A program made the translations under genes and the position numbers. Below, one piece after another: positions 1-8,160 of a DNA stretch of 33,477 nt. Where the stretch lies: contig NZ_JAGLBC010000012.1 in the NCBI RefSeq assembly GCF_018260395.1, positions 1 to 33,477 on the forward strand. The letters run 5' to 3'. The notes beneath the pieces were generated by a model, which saw only the letters and a list, made by a program, of their open reading frames with translations, was not told the DNA's origin and made no database searches. Each line of letters starts with the position of its first letter. Position 1 is the stretch's first letter. Source of the stretch: Psychrobacter sp. Its GTDB lineage: Bacteria > Pseudomonadota > Gammaproteobacteria > Pseudomonadales > Moraxellaceae.

Positions 1-168
1 TATGTTATTTTTATAATATCACCATATAGCAACATTACTTACATTTTTTATACGCTTTAATCAATTAATAAGATTAAAAGTTCACTTTCTGAATTAACCG
101 ATAATGAAATGCATTACTTTAATACTAGTAGCTTTCCAATCTTATTCCCTAACTTAAAAGGACACTTA

Positions 169-975
169 GTGAAATCTTATACTAAAATTAAAAATATAGT
201 TTTATTATCAGTTATTTCTTCTATGGTAGGCTGTACTACAGTCGCAGACTTAGCAGGGTACGATACCGCCACTATGAACAGAGATGCTGCTAAAAGTTAT
301 AGTCAGGTAGTATCTAGCGCAACTAGTGAAGGGGCTATTGATAAGACTTCAAACACTGCCATACGTGTTCAAAGAGTCTTTAAACGTCTAAAGCCTTATG
401 CTGACAAAGCCAATACCACAGGTGTTCCTTTTAATTGGGAAATGAGTGTCATTCGTTCACCTGAATTAAACGCATGGGCGATGCCAGGTGGTAAGATGGC
501 AATGTATACAGGAATAGTTGAAAAATTAAATTTAACTGACGCAGAGATTGCTGCCATTGTTGGGCATGAGATGACGCATGCTTTAGCAGAACATGGAAAG
601 AAAGATGCAGGACAACAAATTTTGACTGGTTTAGCACTCAAATATGGCGGTGCAGCCATTCAAGCCAAAACTGGCTTAAATTCTCAAGCAGTAGGCCTAA
701 TTAGCAAATATGGCATTGATAAACCATTTTCGCGTAGTCAAGAATCAGAAGCTGATGCCACTGGGATTCTTTTAATGGCACAAGCAGGCTATAATCCAGC
801 AGCTGGTATCTCAGTTTGGGAAAAAATGGAAGCCGTCAATGGTCGTAGTAATGCGGTAGTTACTTTGATGTCTACGCATCCAAACTCTCAACAACGTATT
901 GATAAAATTAAAGCATTACTACCCGAAGTCATGCCAGTTTATCAAGCCGCCGCAAAAGCACCTAATGGTCAATGA
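169..975 (+). CDS. M48 family zinc metallopeptidase, lipoprotein (LoiP/YcaL-like)
   Basis: Predicted periplasmic zinc protease tethered to a membrane by lipidation; M48 lipoproteins of this size are linked to outer-membrane protein quality control. I choose the GTG start at 169 (268 aa): AAAGGA lies about six bases upstream, and the protein then begins with a lipoprotein signal (KSYTKIKNIVLLSVISSMVGC) with lipobox MVGC and Cys22. An in-frame ATG at 109 would add 20 residues that spoil the signal and has no clear RBS. Zinc motif HEMTH is at residues 133-137 and the third ligand is probably Glu192 in SRSQESEAD. The gene stands alone and converges with the amidase gene. The family is sure; the substrate is unknown. 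Confidence 0.9.
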   Translation: MKSYTKIKNIVLLSVISSMVGCTTVADLAGYDTATMNRDAAKSYSQVVSSATSEGAIDKTSNTAIRVQRVFKRLKPYADKANTTGVPFNWEMSVIRSPELNAWAMPGGKMAMYTGIVEKLNLTDAEIAAIVGHEMTHALAEHGKKDAGQQILTGLALKYGGAAIQAKTGLNSQAVGLISKYGIDKPFSRSQESEADATGILLMAQAGYNPAAGISVWEKMEAVNGRSNAVVTLMSTHPNSQQRIDKIKALLPEVMPVYQAAAKAPNGQ

Positions 976-1070
976 TAATGGTTAAATAGTTTGATAGCTT
1001 ATCATTAATTATCGCTATTAGTTAAGGCTAGGCGCTAAGTCATTTAATCAGGTGAGATAAATAAAATCCC

Positions 1071-1964
1071 TTAGTTTGCTTCTACATATTTCTTACTAAG
1101 GGCTTTTAAAATAGCATACGTTTCTAAGTCCATCTTAGCGTCAATCTGTTGTGGTCTAAAGTGCAGTTGAAAAGCATAGACCACATTACGACTGGCCTTA
1201 TCCCATTTATCACTATCGTTAATAGCATAGCCATAGTCTTTTAGAAGCTGCTTAATCTCAGCTACAGTTGCTGTCTCAAATGAGCCATCTGTCATAAAAT
1301 GCTGCTTATCGACATCATCATACCAAGCCCCTATGCCATACTCTTTATAAAGTCGCTCCCAAGGGAATTTTGCACCAGGATCAATCTTGCGGGAAGGTGC
1401 CATATCTGAATGACCAATTATTTGTGTGGGTTCAATCTGATATTTTTTAGTCAAGCTTGAAATTAATTGTGCTAATTTTTGAACTTGAATATCGCTAAAT
1501 TCAACAAAATGTTCCGAAGGATGATAACCGTTATTGTCACTATTTCGGGTTTTTCGAAACTCTTTTTTGATGCCTTCATTAACAATTTCGATGCCAATAG
1601 AGGTGTCATTTAATACTCGTCTGCCTGCAAACTCACCTGAACCTGCATGCCATGCACGCTCATTATCCGCTACAAGTTGATAAATTTTATTGTTTTGTGT
1701 CAACGGAATTAAATAGTGAGCACTGACATTTGCTGTGGTTAGTAATCGAATAGATTCTTCTTCATCCTCAGCTGTATAATGCAAAACAATTGACGAGATA
1801 CGTTGGTTCTTACCCTGCGCTTGATAGCTTTGGCTATCGATTACGAAACGAGAACTGCCTACGCAGCTCATTTGAGTCATAACTAACCCAAGTCCCATTA
1901 TTAAAGTTAATAATAATCGAGCAGAATAAAGGGGTTTATTTTCTTGAACGATGACTTCGACCAT
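1071..1964 (-). CDS. amiD: N-acetylmuramoyl-L-alanine amidase, AmiD-like lipoprotein
   Basis: Amidase_2 (AmpD-fold) zinc enzyme that cleaves the bond between N-acetylmuramic acid and L-Ala in peptidoglycan or anhydro-muropeptides. The 297-residue protein has an N-terminal hydrophobic segment (about 16-33) ending in TQMSC with Cys34, which suggests outer-membrane lipidation as in E. coli AmiD and not cytosolic AmpD. Expected zinc ligands are His62 (VLHYTA), His185 (GHSDMAP) and Asp195 (KIDPG); Glu126 (IGIEIVNEG) fits the catalytic Glu. The C-terminal part (about 235-295) resembles a PG_binding_1 domain, also found in AmiD. The RBS for the annotated ATG is poor, so the exact start is uncertain. 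The gene converges with the M48 peptidase gene and follows yetF with a 146-bp gap. Confidence 0.9.
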   Translation of the reverse strand: MVEVIVQENKPLYSARLLLTLIMGLGLVMTQMSCVGSSRFVIDSQSYQAQGKNQRISSIVLHYTAEDEEESIRLLTTANVSAHYLIPLTQNNKIYQLVADNERAWHAGSGEFAGRRVLNDTSIGIEIVNEGIKKEFRKTRNSDNNGYHPSEHFVEFSDIQVQKLAQLISSLTKKYQIEPTQIIGHSDMAPSRKIDPGAKFPWERLYKEYGIGAWYDDVDKQHFMTDGSFETATVAEIKQLLKDYGYAINDSDKWDKASRNVVYAFQLHFRPQQIDAKMDLETYAILKALSKKYVEAN

Positions 1965-2019
1965 AAGGCAACTTAAAACTTATTGATTGAAATAAAACAA
2001 TGAAGGGATTGAAGTAATT

Positions 2020-2025
2020 ATTATA
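2020..2025 (-). promoter_or_regulatory. Possible -10 element of the amiD-like gene
   Basis: Reading the minus strand, TATAAT occurs about 55 bases upstream of the amidase ATG in an AT-rich gap. No good -35 hexamer is visible at 16-18 bp. This is a weak prediction from sequence alone. Confidence 0.3.
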
Positions 2026-2110
2026 ACGACCAAACTACTTTAATATTAGGAAATATGGTAACGGTTTAAACTTTTCTATAATTACTATCTTTTATTAGGT
2101 TGCGATAAAG

Positions 2111-2653
2111 TTATAGCAGTGGCTTTAAAGTATCAGAAGGTTTTATATCACCATCTTCATCAAGTCTATTAGCGTCCGATCGTTTAGGTACCACCGTTAA
2201 TTTGGCATCGCTTTCGAAGATTATCGCAGCTACCTCTTCATAATCATGAATACCCTCACTGCGCATGGCACATTCTATCTCTTGGCGAGTCAAACGCTCT
2301 TTACGCATGGCCTCTGGTAAAAACTGTCCTTGGTAAAACACCACACGGGGTTCTGATAGAATAGTATTGGCAAATTCGGGTGAAATAGCAGAGTATTTGG
2401 TCACTAAGTACTGCAACACCAACAAAGTTATTATTGATGCCAAGCCCTCAACCAAAGGAACGCTTTTTAAAATAATGGTACTGGCCCCAATTGAGCCAAT
2501 CATAACCGTAACCACCCAGTCAAAATTGTTCAGCTGTGAAGTTGAGCGTTTCCCCGATATTTTGTGAAACAGCACAATACAAAAGTATACAACGAATGCA
2601 GATATAATCATTCGTACTAAAGTCTGTTGACTGTCGAAAAGTAACATGTCCAT
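2111..2653 (-). CDS. YetF/DUF421 family membrane protein
   Basis: Inner-membrane protein of the YetF (DUF421) family, 180 aa, whose biochemical role is not established. Three hydrophobic segments are visible (about 13-30, 46-62 and 65-83), followed by a cytosolic domain with the family sequence SEPRVVFYQGQFLPEAM, then a helix rich in charged residues (RLTRQEIECAMRSEGI) and IIFESDAKLTVVPK near the end. An AAGGGA lies about 12 bases upstream of the chosen ATG; a second ATG two codons later is equally possible. It lies 41 bp downstream of dacB on the same strand, so the two may be cotranscribed. Confidence 0.85.
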   Translation of the reverse strand: MDMLLFDSQQTLVRMIISAFVVYFCIVLFHKISGKRSTSQLNNFDWVVTVMIGSIGASTIILKSVPLVEGLASIITLLVLQYLVTKYSAISPEFANTILSEPRVVFYQGQFLPEAMRKERLTRQEIECAMRSEGIHDYEEVAAIIFESDAKLTVVPKRSDANRLDEDGDIKPSDTLKPLL

Positions 2654-2694
2654 AGGCTAAGTTTGTCCCTTGTAGTGGCTATAGGTAGGAAGAG

Positions 2695-4959
2695 TTATTG
2701 ATTTGCAGTCCAATCTAACATGGTATCAAGAACATAGCGTGCTTCATAGGTATTTAAAGGCTGTTCAGGTTTTGAGCCATTAATGATACCCACTACGACA
2801 TAATCCTGACCTGATTTTCCATGCACGTAACCGGCCATAGACGTGACATCATTTAAAGTACCTGTCTTAATCCAAGCTCGTCCTATGGCAGCAGAGTTCG
2901 GTAAACGATCAGCATGATCAGCAATAGTACCACTAATACCAGCCACACCCAATGAATTAACATAGGTATTAAAATTGGGGTGATTGTATGCAAAGCTTAG
3001 CAGTTCAGCCAAATTATCAGCAGTTACTGTGCAATCACGGCAGAGTCCTGAACCGTTAGTCATCACTGGCGGTAAAGTGGTGAGGTGACTTTGCCACCAC
3101 TGATTAATGGTTGCCAATGATTTTAAGTAATCAGACTGATTTATCTGTCTTGACTTGCTAATCTTAACAATTGGCGGGGCATTAAGGGCATCCGCTTTGA
3201 TTAAGGTTTTGGTATATAAGGGCAAGCTTAGCGTAACTTGCTCCGCCATAACATTATTAGAGTAATGATTGATATCGTATATTTGCTCTGATAGCGGTAG
3301 TGAAGGATAGCGGACAAAAGGTAGGGGTGATGAGGGCAAAAATGAGTAGGCGAGCGCCAAAGCATTCTCTTTATCTAAACTTGTTTTTATGGCAATATTT
3401 TTATCAATACTTTTATTATCACTCTTATCAACATGCTTATCAACATTCTTATCTAATCGCTTATCAATACCCAAATCGGCACTTCTATCAGCATACATAT
3501 CTGTACCGATATCTTTACCGATATCTGCATTCATACCTGCACCCATATTAAGATAGCTACCATAAATAGTTTTAATAGGGCTTTCTGTATTAATCATATC
3601 ACCGCTGACCGTATTGCTAATACCTAAAAACTTAATATTACCGGATAAAGTATTGCCAAGGTTTAACCATTGGCTCTTGATAACCCGCTTAGAAAAATCT
3701 TTGGGATCAGGGTAGGCAAGATAAAAAGTATGTGTGCCACAACTTTTTGGAAGTATCTTATTAAATTTAAGACCTGAGCCTTGCCAAACTGGTGACAAAC
3801 TAGATTTGACAGAAGAACAGTTACCTTCAGCAGTGTTTGCTATGGTATTAGGAAGATCATAATCTGCCAGTTTAGGTTTGTAATAAAGTCTTGAGATACC
3901 CTCATTTAATAAAGCAACTGTGGTCACCTCTAATGAGTTAAAATTAATAAGAAAACCGTCAGCGCTAGCATTATAAGGCCTTAGAGGGTCATTATCAAAA
4001 GCTGCAGAATCTTTAGTTACACCCTGAAATACTGAACTGTCCAATACAATATCGCCTTTAATATGACGAATACCCGCTTTTTGTACTTGTTCCAGCAGTT
4101 TATTTAGTCTTTGTTCGGTTAATTTAGGGTCACCGCTACCTTTAATAATTAAATCACCATATAGTGTGTTTCCTGATATAACACCAGTGTGATAAACCTC
4201 AGTGAACCATATAAAGTCCGGCCCTAATAAGTCCAAAGCAATAAAAGTAGGAATTAGCTTCATGGTGCTGGCAGGGGTACGTGGTATATCTGCCAAATGT
4301 CTGATAGGGAATTCTAAACTTGGTATCGTAGACATGACTGCACTATTAGGCTCATTGTCAAAAGCTAAGGGCTGGATTTTGATTGATTGATCAACAGCAG
4401 TTGATTTATTAGCAGCAGTTGATTGATTAGCAGGCAATGGTTTTGAGACAGTTTGACTAGCGTTGCTAACCTGAATATCGGTATTGTTTAGATTTACGGT
4501 ATTAGCTTGTATAGCTGTATTGGCTTGTTTAATGGTTTTCAAAATATTATCGGTAATATGTGACGAGACAGCTTTGGATGGCGCTACGATATTTGACACA
4601 TTGGCATCGGACCCTGATGGTAGCTCATCGGCATTTGTCGACGTATCCTGCTGCAAGACGTCCTCTGTTAAGTTAACCACTTTAGGTAGTTTGCTTTCAA
4701 GCACCGCTGATGATTGATTAGAACTCATTACAGGATTTACTGGCATGATAATAAGGCTAATATCATCTGTACTAATTTTAGCCTGATTTAGAGCAGACGC
4801 TACTGGTGGCGGAAGCTGAGCGTGAGTCCAAGTCGATAAGCTACAACATATACCCAGTAAAGTTACCAGTTTAGTAAAAGTCTTGGGTTTAAGTGGATTT
4901 TTAGAATACTTGTGGTAGCAAAATAAGAAAAAAGGCAATTTTTGATTAGACAGCGTCAT
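2695..4959 (-). CDS. dacB: D-alanyl-D-alanine carboxypeptidase/endopeptidase PBP4 with large inserts
   Basis: Peptidase S13 penicillin-binding protein that removes terminal D-Ala and cuts D-Ala-mDAP cross-links in the periplasm. A signal peptide ends near residue 47 (WTHA|QLPPP). The three active-site motifs are present: STMK at 231-234 (nucleophile Ser231), SNN at 567-569 and KTG at 698-700. At 754 aa it is far longer than E. coli PBP4 (477 aa). The extra length comes from a low-complexity Ser/Asn/Thr/Val-rich stretch at about 78-215, before the SxxK motif, and a Lys/Asp-rich stretch at about 476-530 in which Asp-Lys dipeptides recur every three to five residues. The core fold seems intact, so activity is likely. 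A tetranucleotide repeat lies 54-89 bp upstream of the start. Confidence 0.95.
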   Translation of the reverse strand: MTLSNQKLPFFLFCYHKYSKNPLKPKTFTKLVTLLGICCSLSTWTHAQLPPPVASALNQAKISTDDISLIIMPVNPVMSSNQSSAVLESKLPKVVNLTEDVLQQDTSTNADELPSGSDANVSNIVAPSKAVSSHITDNILKTIKQANTAIQANTVNLNNTDIQVSNASQTVSKPLPANQSTAANKSTAVDQSIKIQPLAFDNEPNSAVMSTIPSLEFPIRHLADIPRTPASTMKLIPTFIALDLLGPDFIWFTEVYHTGVISGNTLYGDLIIKGSGDPKLTEQRLNKLLEQVQKAGIRHIKGDIVLDSSVFQGVTKDSAAFDNDPLRPYNASADGFLINFNSLEVTTVALLNEGISRLYYKPKLADYDLPNTIANTAEGNCSSVKSSLSPVWQGSGLKFNKILPKSCGTHTFYLAYPDPKDFSKRVIKSQWLNLGNTLSGNIKFLGISNTVSGDMINTESPIKTIYGSYLNMGAGMNADIGKDIGTDMYADRSADLGIDKRLDKNVDKHVDKSDNKSIDKNIAIKTSLDKENALALAYSFLPSSPLPFVRYPSLPLSEQIYDINHYSNNVMAEQVTLSLPLYTKTLIKADALNAPPIVKISKSRQINQSDYLKSLATINQWWQSHLTTLPPVMTNGSGLCRDCTVTADNLAELLSFAYNHPNFNTYVNSLGVAGISGTIADHADRLPNSAAIGRAWIKTGTLNDVTSMAGYVHGKSGQDYVVVGIINGSKPEQPLNTYEARYVLDTMLDWTANQ
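3384..3540. repeat. Degenerate short repeat inside dacB encoding the Asp/Lys-rich insert
   Basis: On the plus strand the segment is built from variants of CTTATCAACA and CATATCTGTACCGATATC at 9-15 bp spacing. Read as dacB it gives Asp-Lys, Asp-Ile-Gly and Ala-Asp dipeptide repeats. The reading frame is kept throughout. The pattern suggests expansion by replication slippage in units that are multiples of three, followed by drift. Confidence 0.6.
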
Positions 4960-5012
4960 AGATATACAACCATCGGTTAGTTTCAGACAGCTTAGTTAAA
5001 TTCAATTAATTT

Positions 5013-5048
5013 ATTCATTCACTCACTCATTCATTCATTCATTCAATC
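5013..5048. repeat. Tetranucleotide repeat (ATTC/ACTC) upstream of dacB
   Basis: Nine consecutive 4-bp units: ATTC x2, ACTC x2, ATTC x4, AATC. The tract lies in the non-coding gap between the exonuclease gene and dacB, 54-89 bp upstream of the dacB ATG, so it would sit in the promoter or leader. The rest of the gap (4960-5165) shows nothing else that I can support. Confidence 0.8.
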
Positions 5049-5165
5049 ATTATAACGGCTGTTATGGTTATTAAAAATTGCAGGACGGAACATTAAATCA
5101 AGGTTATAAAACACAATACAATTCAAATGACAGGCAATAAAAAACTATTTATGAATATTTGTAAA

Positions 5166-5771
5166 TTACTTTAGGTGTAAAAAAACCATTGCAGTCATTA
5201 GAGCATCATTATAAGCATCATGGGCGGCTAATTCAGGCAGCTGTAACTGTTTACATATGGCTTCAAGCTGCTGTGCTTGATGTGATATGCCCTGAGTAGG
5301 GTTGCCACTATAGCGGTCGTATAAGTCGCGTATGTCGATAACTTGATTGGGTAGGGCAGTGCCTATGTAAGATTTGGTTAGTTTGTTTAGAAAGCCAAGG
5401 TCTAACTGAGGACAGTAACCTACTATAGGCCTATTACCGATAAATGGTAGTAGACAATTGAGCATCTGTTCATAACTTAAGCCATTTTCAACATCTTTAG
5501 GGCGTAAACCATGAATCACAATGGTATCTCTTTCTGGCATTACTGGTGGACAACAGATTAAATGTAGGCCACTGCCACTCTGTATCTTTGTATCATCAAT
5601 ATGAATCGCAGCAATAGACAGCAAGTGGTTTTTTTTGGAATTCAAACCTGTCATTTCACAATCAATAGCCACCCAGCTATTGGGCTCTGGGGGCGTGAAC
5701 ATATCTTTAAATTCTGGTCGAGTTAGCCGCTTTAGATACCAAGCAGACTTTAACTGCTGTATAAGGTTCAT
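5166..5771 (-). CDS. 3'-5' exonuclease, DEDDh (DnaQ-like) family
   Basis: Small stand-alone exonuclease, 201 aa, related to the proofreading subunit epsilon of DNA polymerase III but lacking its C-terminal polymerase-binding part. The DEDDh active site can be read: Asp37 and Glu39 in AIDCEMTGL, Asp124 in GYCPQLDLGFL, and His184 with Asp189 in HDAYNDA. The N-terminal 35 residues (MNLIQQLKSAWYLKRL...) form an extra basic helix. It lies 77 bp downstream of the cNMP/CBS/DUF294 gene on the same strand, a pairing that recurs in Pseudomonas-type genomes. The nucleic-acid substrate is not known; nuclease activity follows from intact catalytic residues. Confidence 0.88.
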   Translation of the reverse strand: MNLIQQLKSAWYLKRLTRPEFKDMFTPPEPNSWVAIDCEMTGLNSKKNHLLSIAAIHIDDTKIQSGSGLHLICCPPVMPERDTIVIHGLRPKDVENGLSYEQMLNCLLPFIGNRPIVGYCPQLDLGFLNKLTKSYIGTALPNQVIDIRDLYDRYSGNPTQGISHQAQQLEAICKQLQLPELAAHDAYNDALMTAMVFLHLK

Positions 5772-5848
5772 AATCGTCGCCAGTAATAGTAATTAAAGTA
5801 AAACAGCTTAATAATTTAATAACTTAATAACTAGAACAAAATAGCTAT

Positions 5849-7903
5849 CTAAATAATTTCTAATTGATACCGTTGTCTCAACTCATTTTTGAACCCTTTA
5901 ACCAAGTTCAAGCACTCTTTTAATAAATCTCTTTCGAGTGCTGATAACGTAGAAGGATCCACCTTTCGAGCTAACTTATCATCGGTCGCAAGTGCAATAT
6001 CTAGCCTTCTTGCCATAAAAAATTCAAGTGCCTCATTTAAAGTTTCTGCACGCTTAGGGGTGAGAACACCAATATTGGCCAACTGCTGTAATCGAGCTTT
6101 GGTACTGGTAACTTCAAAGATATCATTCTCTAATGACAAAGCACGTATGCCGTGTACCAAAGGAAAAATGCCTGCTTTTTTTAAGTCTATGTCTTGCTCC
6201 ATAGGTTTGCCAATGATAGGAACAAACTTTTTCCACCACTGATTGACCTCTCCAAATTGAAGGGCCGCCTTAGCAAAACTACGCACATACATAGGGTCCG
6301 CACTTCGATGTGCCACTTGTAGATGCTTACGAAGTCCTTCAAGTAATCTATCATCACCGCAGACATAAGAGGCATCAAGCAATGCGGAGAGCCAAATGGC
6401 ATGTTCAGGCTCTTTTTGACCAAACCATGTGGATATTTCAGCTTTAAATCGACTTAGAGGCTGTCGCCATATGGGGTTGGTCATCATGATATTACCCTCA
6501 CATAAAGGATATCCCATTTCTGCCAAAGCGTGATTAAATGTTTCGGCATAGTCAGCCAATTTTGGGTCATTAAAACCATTACGAATAATCAGTGCATTGT
6601 CTTGGTCAGTACGCATGATTTGCTCGCCACGTCCTTCAGAGCCCATGACAATAATACAGGTGTTTTCATATACCATATCAGGAACAATCAAGCGCCATAG
6701 TTTAGCAAAGACATGGGCATTTAATGCTTGTACAATACGGCTGATAACCCCAATTTTTATACCATTATTATGTTGGGCACGAATGTATTGACCAATGTGC
6801 TCTACAGGACGTTTAAGACTTGAGATACTATCAGCTTGTTCAATCTCAATGGTAACCAGTTGGGAGTGATGGCTCAAAAATGCCAATATATCACTTTGAC
6901 TCAGAACGCCTATGACTTCCTCATTTTCATCTAGCACCGGTAACCTATGTACTCGGTGTCGAATCATGGTTAATAATGCCTCACTAATGTCTTGCTTATG
7001 ACAAATAGTGTGTAGCTTAAATTTGGCATAATCGCGGCATAATGCAGTGGCCATATCGACCCGCTCGCTGACAGCACGACAGATATCAGCATCGGTAAGC
7101 ATGCCAAGATTACTCTGGTGAGCCCGGGTTGGATGTCTTTCCAGCGTGGGGGAACGCTTTACAAGTACATGTTTTAAACCAGCTTGAGTCATGGTGGTTG
7201 CGGCTTCAAATAAAGTAGCCGTTTCTGAAATAGTATGGACATCGAGCATGCGAATAGCCGTGACAGGCTGTAGCATTAATTGCTGAGATTCTGCTTGTGT
7301 GCCTGAGCTAAAATTTTCCAAAGAGCGAGGTGGGTTTAGCGGCGACAGGTTGGTTTGCCCTCGTTCACTATACGCTTGCATCCGCTCAGCCAACTCTCCA
7401 TTTAATAGTTTACGGATATGTCGATTTTGTACTGATAGACGATCTATTGCCTGAGGCTCCACTTGTAACAAGAGGCTGTCCTCAATAGCTCGATAAAGAT
7501 AAGTATTGAGATTGTCACTGTTACTGTCGTTATTGTGATTAAAGTTGCTATTATTATAATAACTATCTTTAATGCTACTAGACTCAGTATCAGAAGTATT
7601 AGATAAAATATTGCTCGTGACTGCTAGGTTTGAAGATGGTAAGTAATGGCCGTCATCAACAGGCTGCTTGCGGGCATCAAACCAGTCATTACTAAAGTTA
7701 GTGGCGGCGAAATCATGCAACTCATCACCGGCCAAACTTTGTTGAATGCAGCCCTTTAATACCACATAAAAATAATTACAGTCTTCAGCACTCAGCGCTT
7801 CGTCCTTGGCCAAATAACGAATTTGGGTTTGTTTTTTTAGACTTTCACGTTCACTTGAGCTTAAAACGTCAAAGGGAGGCTGAGTAAAGTCTAGCCTTGT
7901 CAT
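5849..7903 (-). CDS. cNMP-binding/CBS-pair/DUF294 nucleotidyltransferase-like protein
   Basis: Predicted cytosolic signalling protein of 684 aa with three parts: an N-terminal cyclic-nucleotide-binding-like domain (about 6-180), two CBS domains (about 217-345; LTDADICRAV and LSQSDILAFL mark their ends), and a DUF294 putative nucleotidyltransferase domain with GSEGRGEQ at 421-428 and DQD at 433-435, plus the DUF294_C helical region. I prefer the ATG at 7903: GGAG lies six bases upstream, while the ATG at 7915 has no RBS. Within the cNMP domain an Asn/Ser-rich insert (about 92-132) replaces part of the nucleotide-binding cassette, so ligand binding may be lost. The target of any nucleotidyl transfer is unknown. 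A MITE-like element lies 75 bp upstream of the chosen start. Confidence 0.85.
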   Translation of the reverse strand: MTRLDFTQPPFDVLSSSERESLKKQTQIRYLAKDEALSAEDCNYFYVVLKGCIQQSLAGDELHDFAATNFSNDWFDARKQPVDDGHYLPSSNLAVTSNILSNTSDTESSSIKDSYYNNSNFNHNNDSNSDNLNTYLYRAIEDSLLLQVEPQAIDRLSVQNRHIRKLLNGELAERMQAYSERGQTNLSPLNPPRSLENFSSGTQAESQQLMLQPVTAIRMLDVHTISETATLFEAATTMTQAGLKHVLVKRSPTLERHPTRAHQSNLGMLTDADICRAVSERVDMATALCRDYAKFKLHTICHKQDISEALLTMIRHRVHRLPVLDENEEVIGVLSQSDILAFLSHHSQLVTIEIEQADSISSLKRPVEHIGQYIRAQHNNGIKIGVISRIVQALNAHVFAKLWRLIVPDMVYENTCIIVMGSEGRGEQIMRTDQDNALIIRNGFNDPKLADYAETFNHALAEMGYPLCEGNIMMTNPIWRQPLSRFKAEISTWFGQKEPEHAIWLSALLDASYVCGDDRLLEGLRKHLQVAHRSADPMYVRSFAKAALQFGEVNQWWKKFVPIIGKPMEQDIDLKKAGIFPLVHGIRALSLENDIFEVTSTKARLQQLANIGVLTPKRAETLNEALEFFMARRLDIALATDDKLARKVDPSTLSALERDLLKECLNLVKGFKNELRQRYQLEII

Positions 7904-7977
7904 GAACCACTCCATGGTTTTATTTTTGCAAAATACACTGAATTGGTGAATCCAATCAGTAAATGCTTATCTCTAAC

Positions 7978-8150
7978 TAGGGCATGTCCCTATTTGCAAA
8001 TTAAATAAGTTATGGTCTAAAAATGGCTATATTTTCGCCAAACTGTGTCTAATTTCTAGCTAATATGCCTATATTATCTTCGAAATTATTCGTGTTTGAC
8101 AAAAATCTATCTCATTTTTAGCCTCATAATCCAAATAGGGACACGCCCTA
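7978..8150. mobile_element. Foldback MITE-like element with 20-bp terminal inverted repeats
   Basis: The ends match in inverted orientation over 18 of 20 bases: TAGGGCATGTCCCTATTTGC at 7978-7997, and the complement of 8131-8150 reads TAGGGCGTGTCCCTATTTGG. The similarity continues inward in weaker form on both arms (for example CTAAAAATG, ATTTC and TAATAT occur on each arm), so the whole 173 bp is an imperfect palindrome. TA flanks the GGGC ends on both sides, which fits a TA target duplication. There is no coding capacity. It lies between the dapC stop codon (10 bp away) and the DUF294 gene. The parent transposase family cannot be named from this window. Confidence 0.75.
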
Positions 8151-8160
8151 ATAGTTTAGA

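Noticed and set aside
109..168. Longer M48 peptidase starting at ATG 109
   Set aside because: It would place 20 extra residues in front of a clean lipoprotein signal that has its own RBS and GTG start.
3300..3551. Open frame opposite dacB giving a Tyr/His-rich peptide
   Set aside because: It is the antisense reading of the Asp/Lys-rich repeat in dacB; the composition follows from the repeat, and there is no RBS or separate support.
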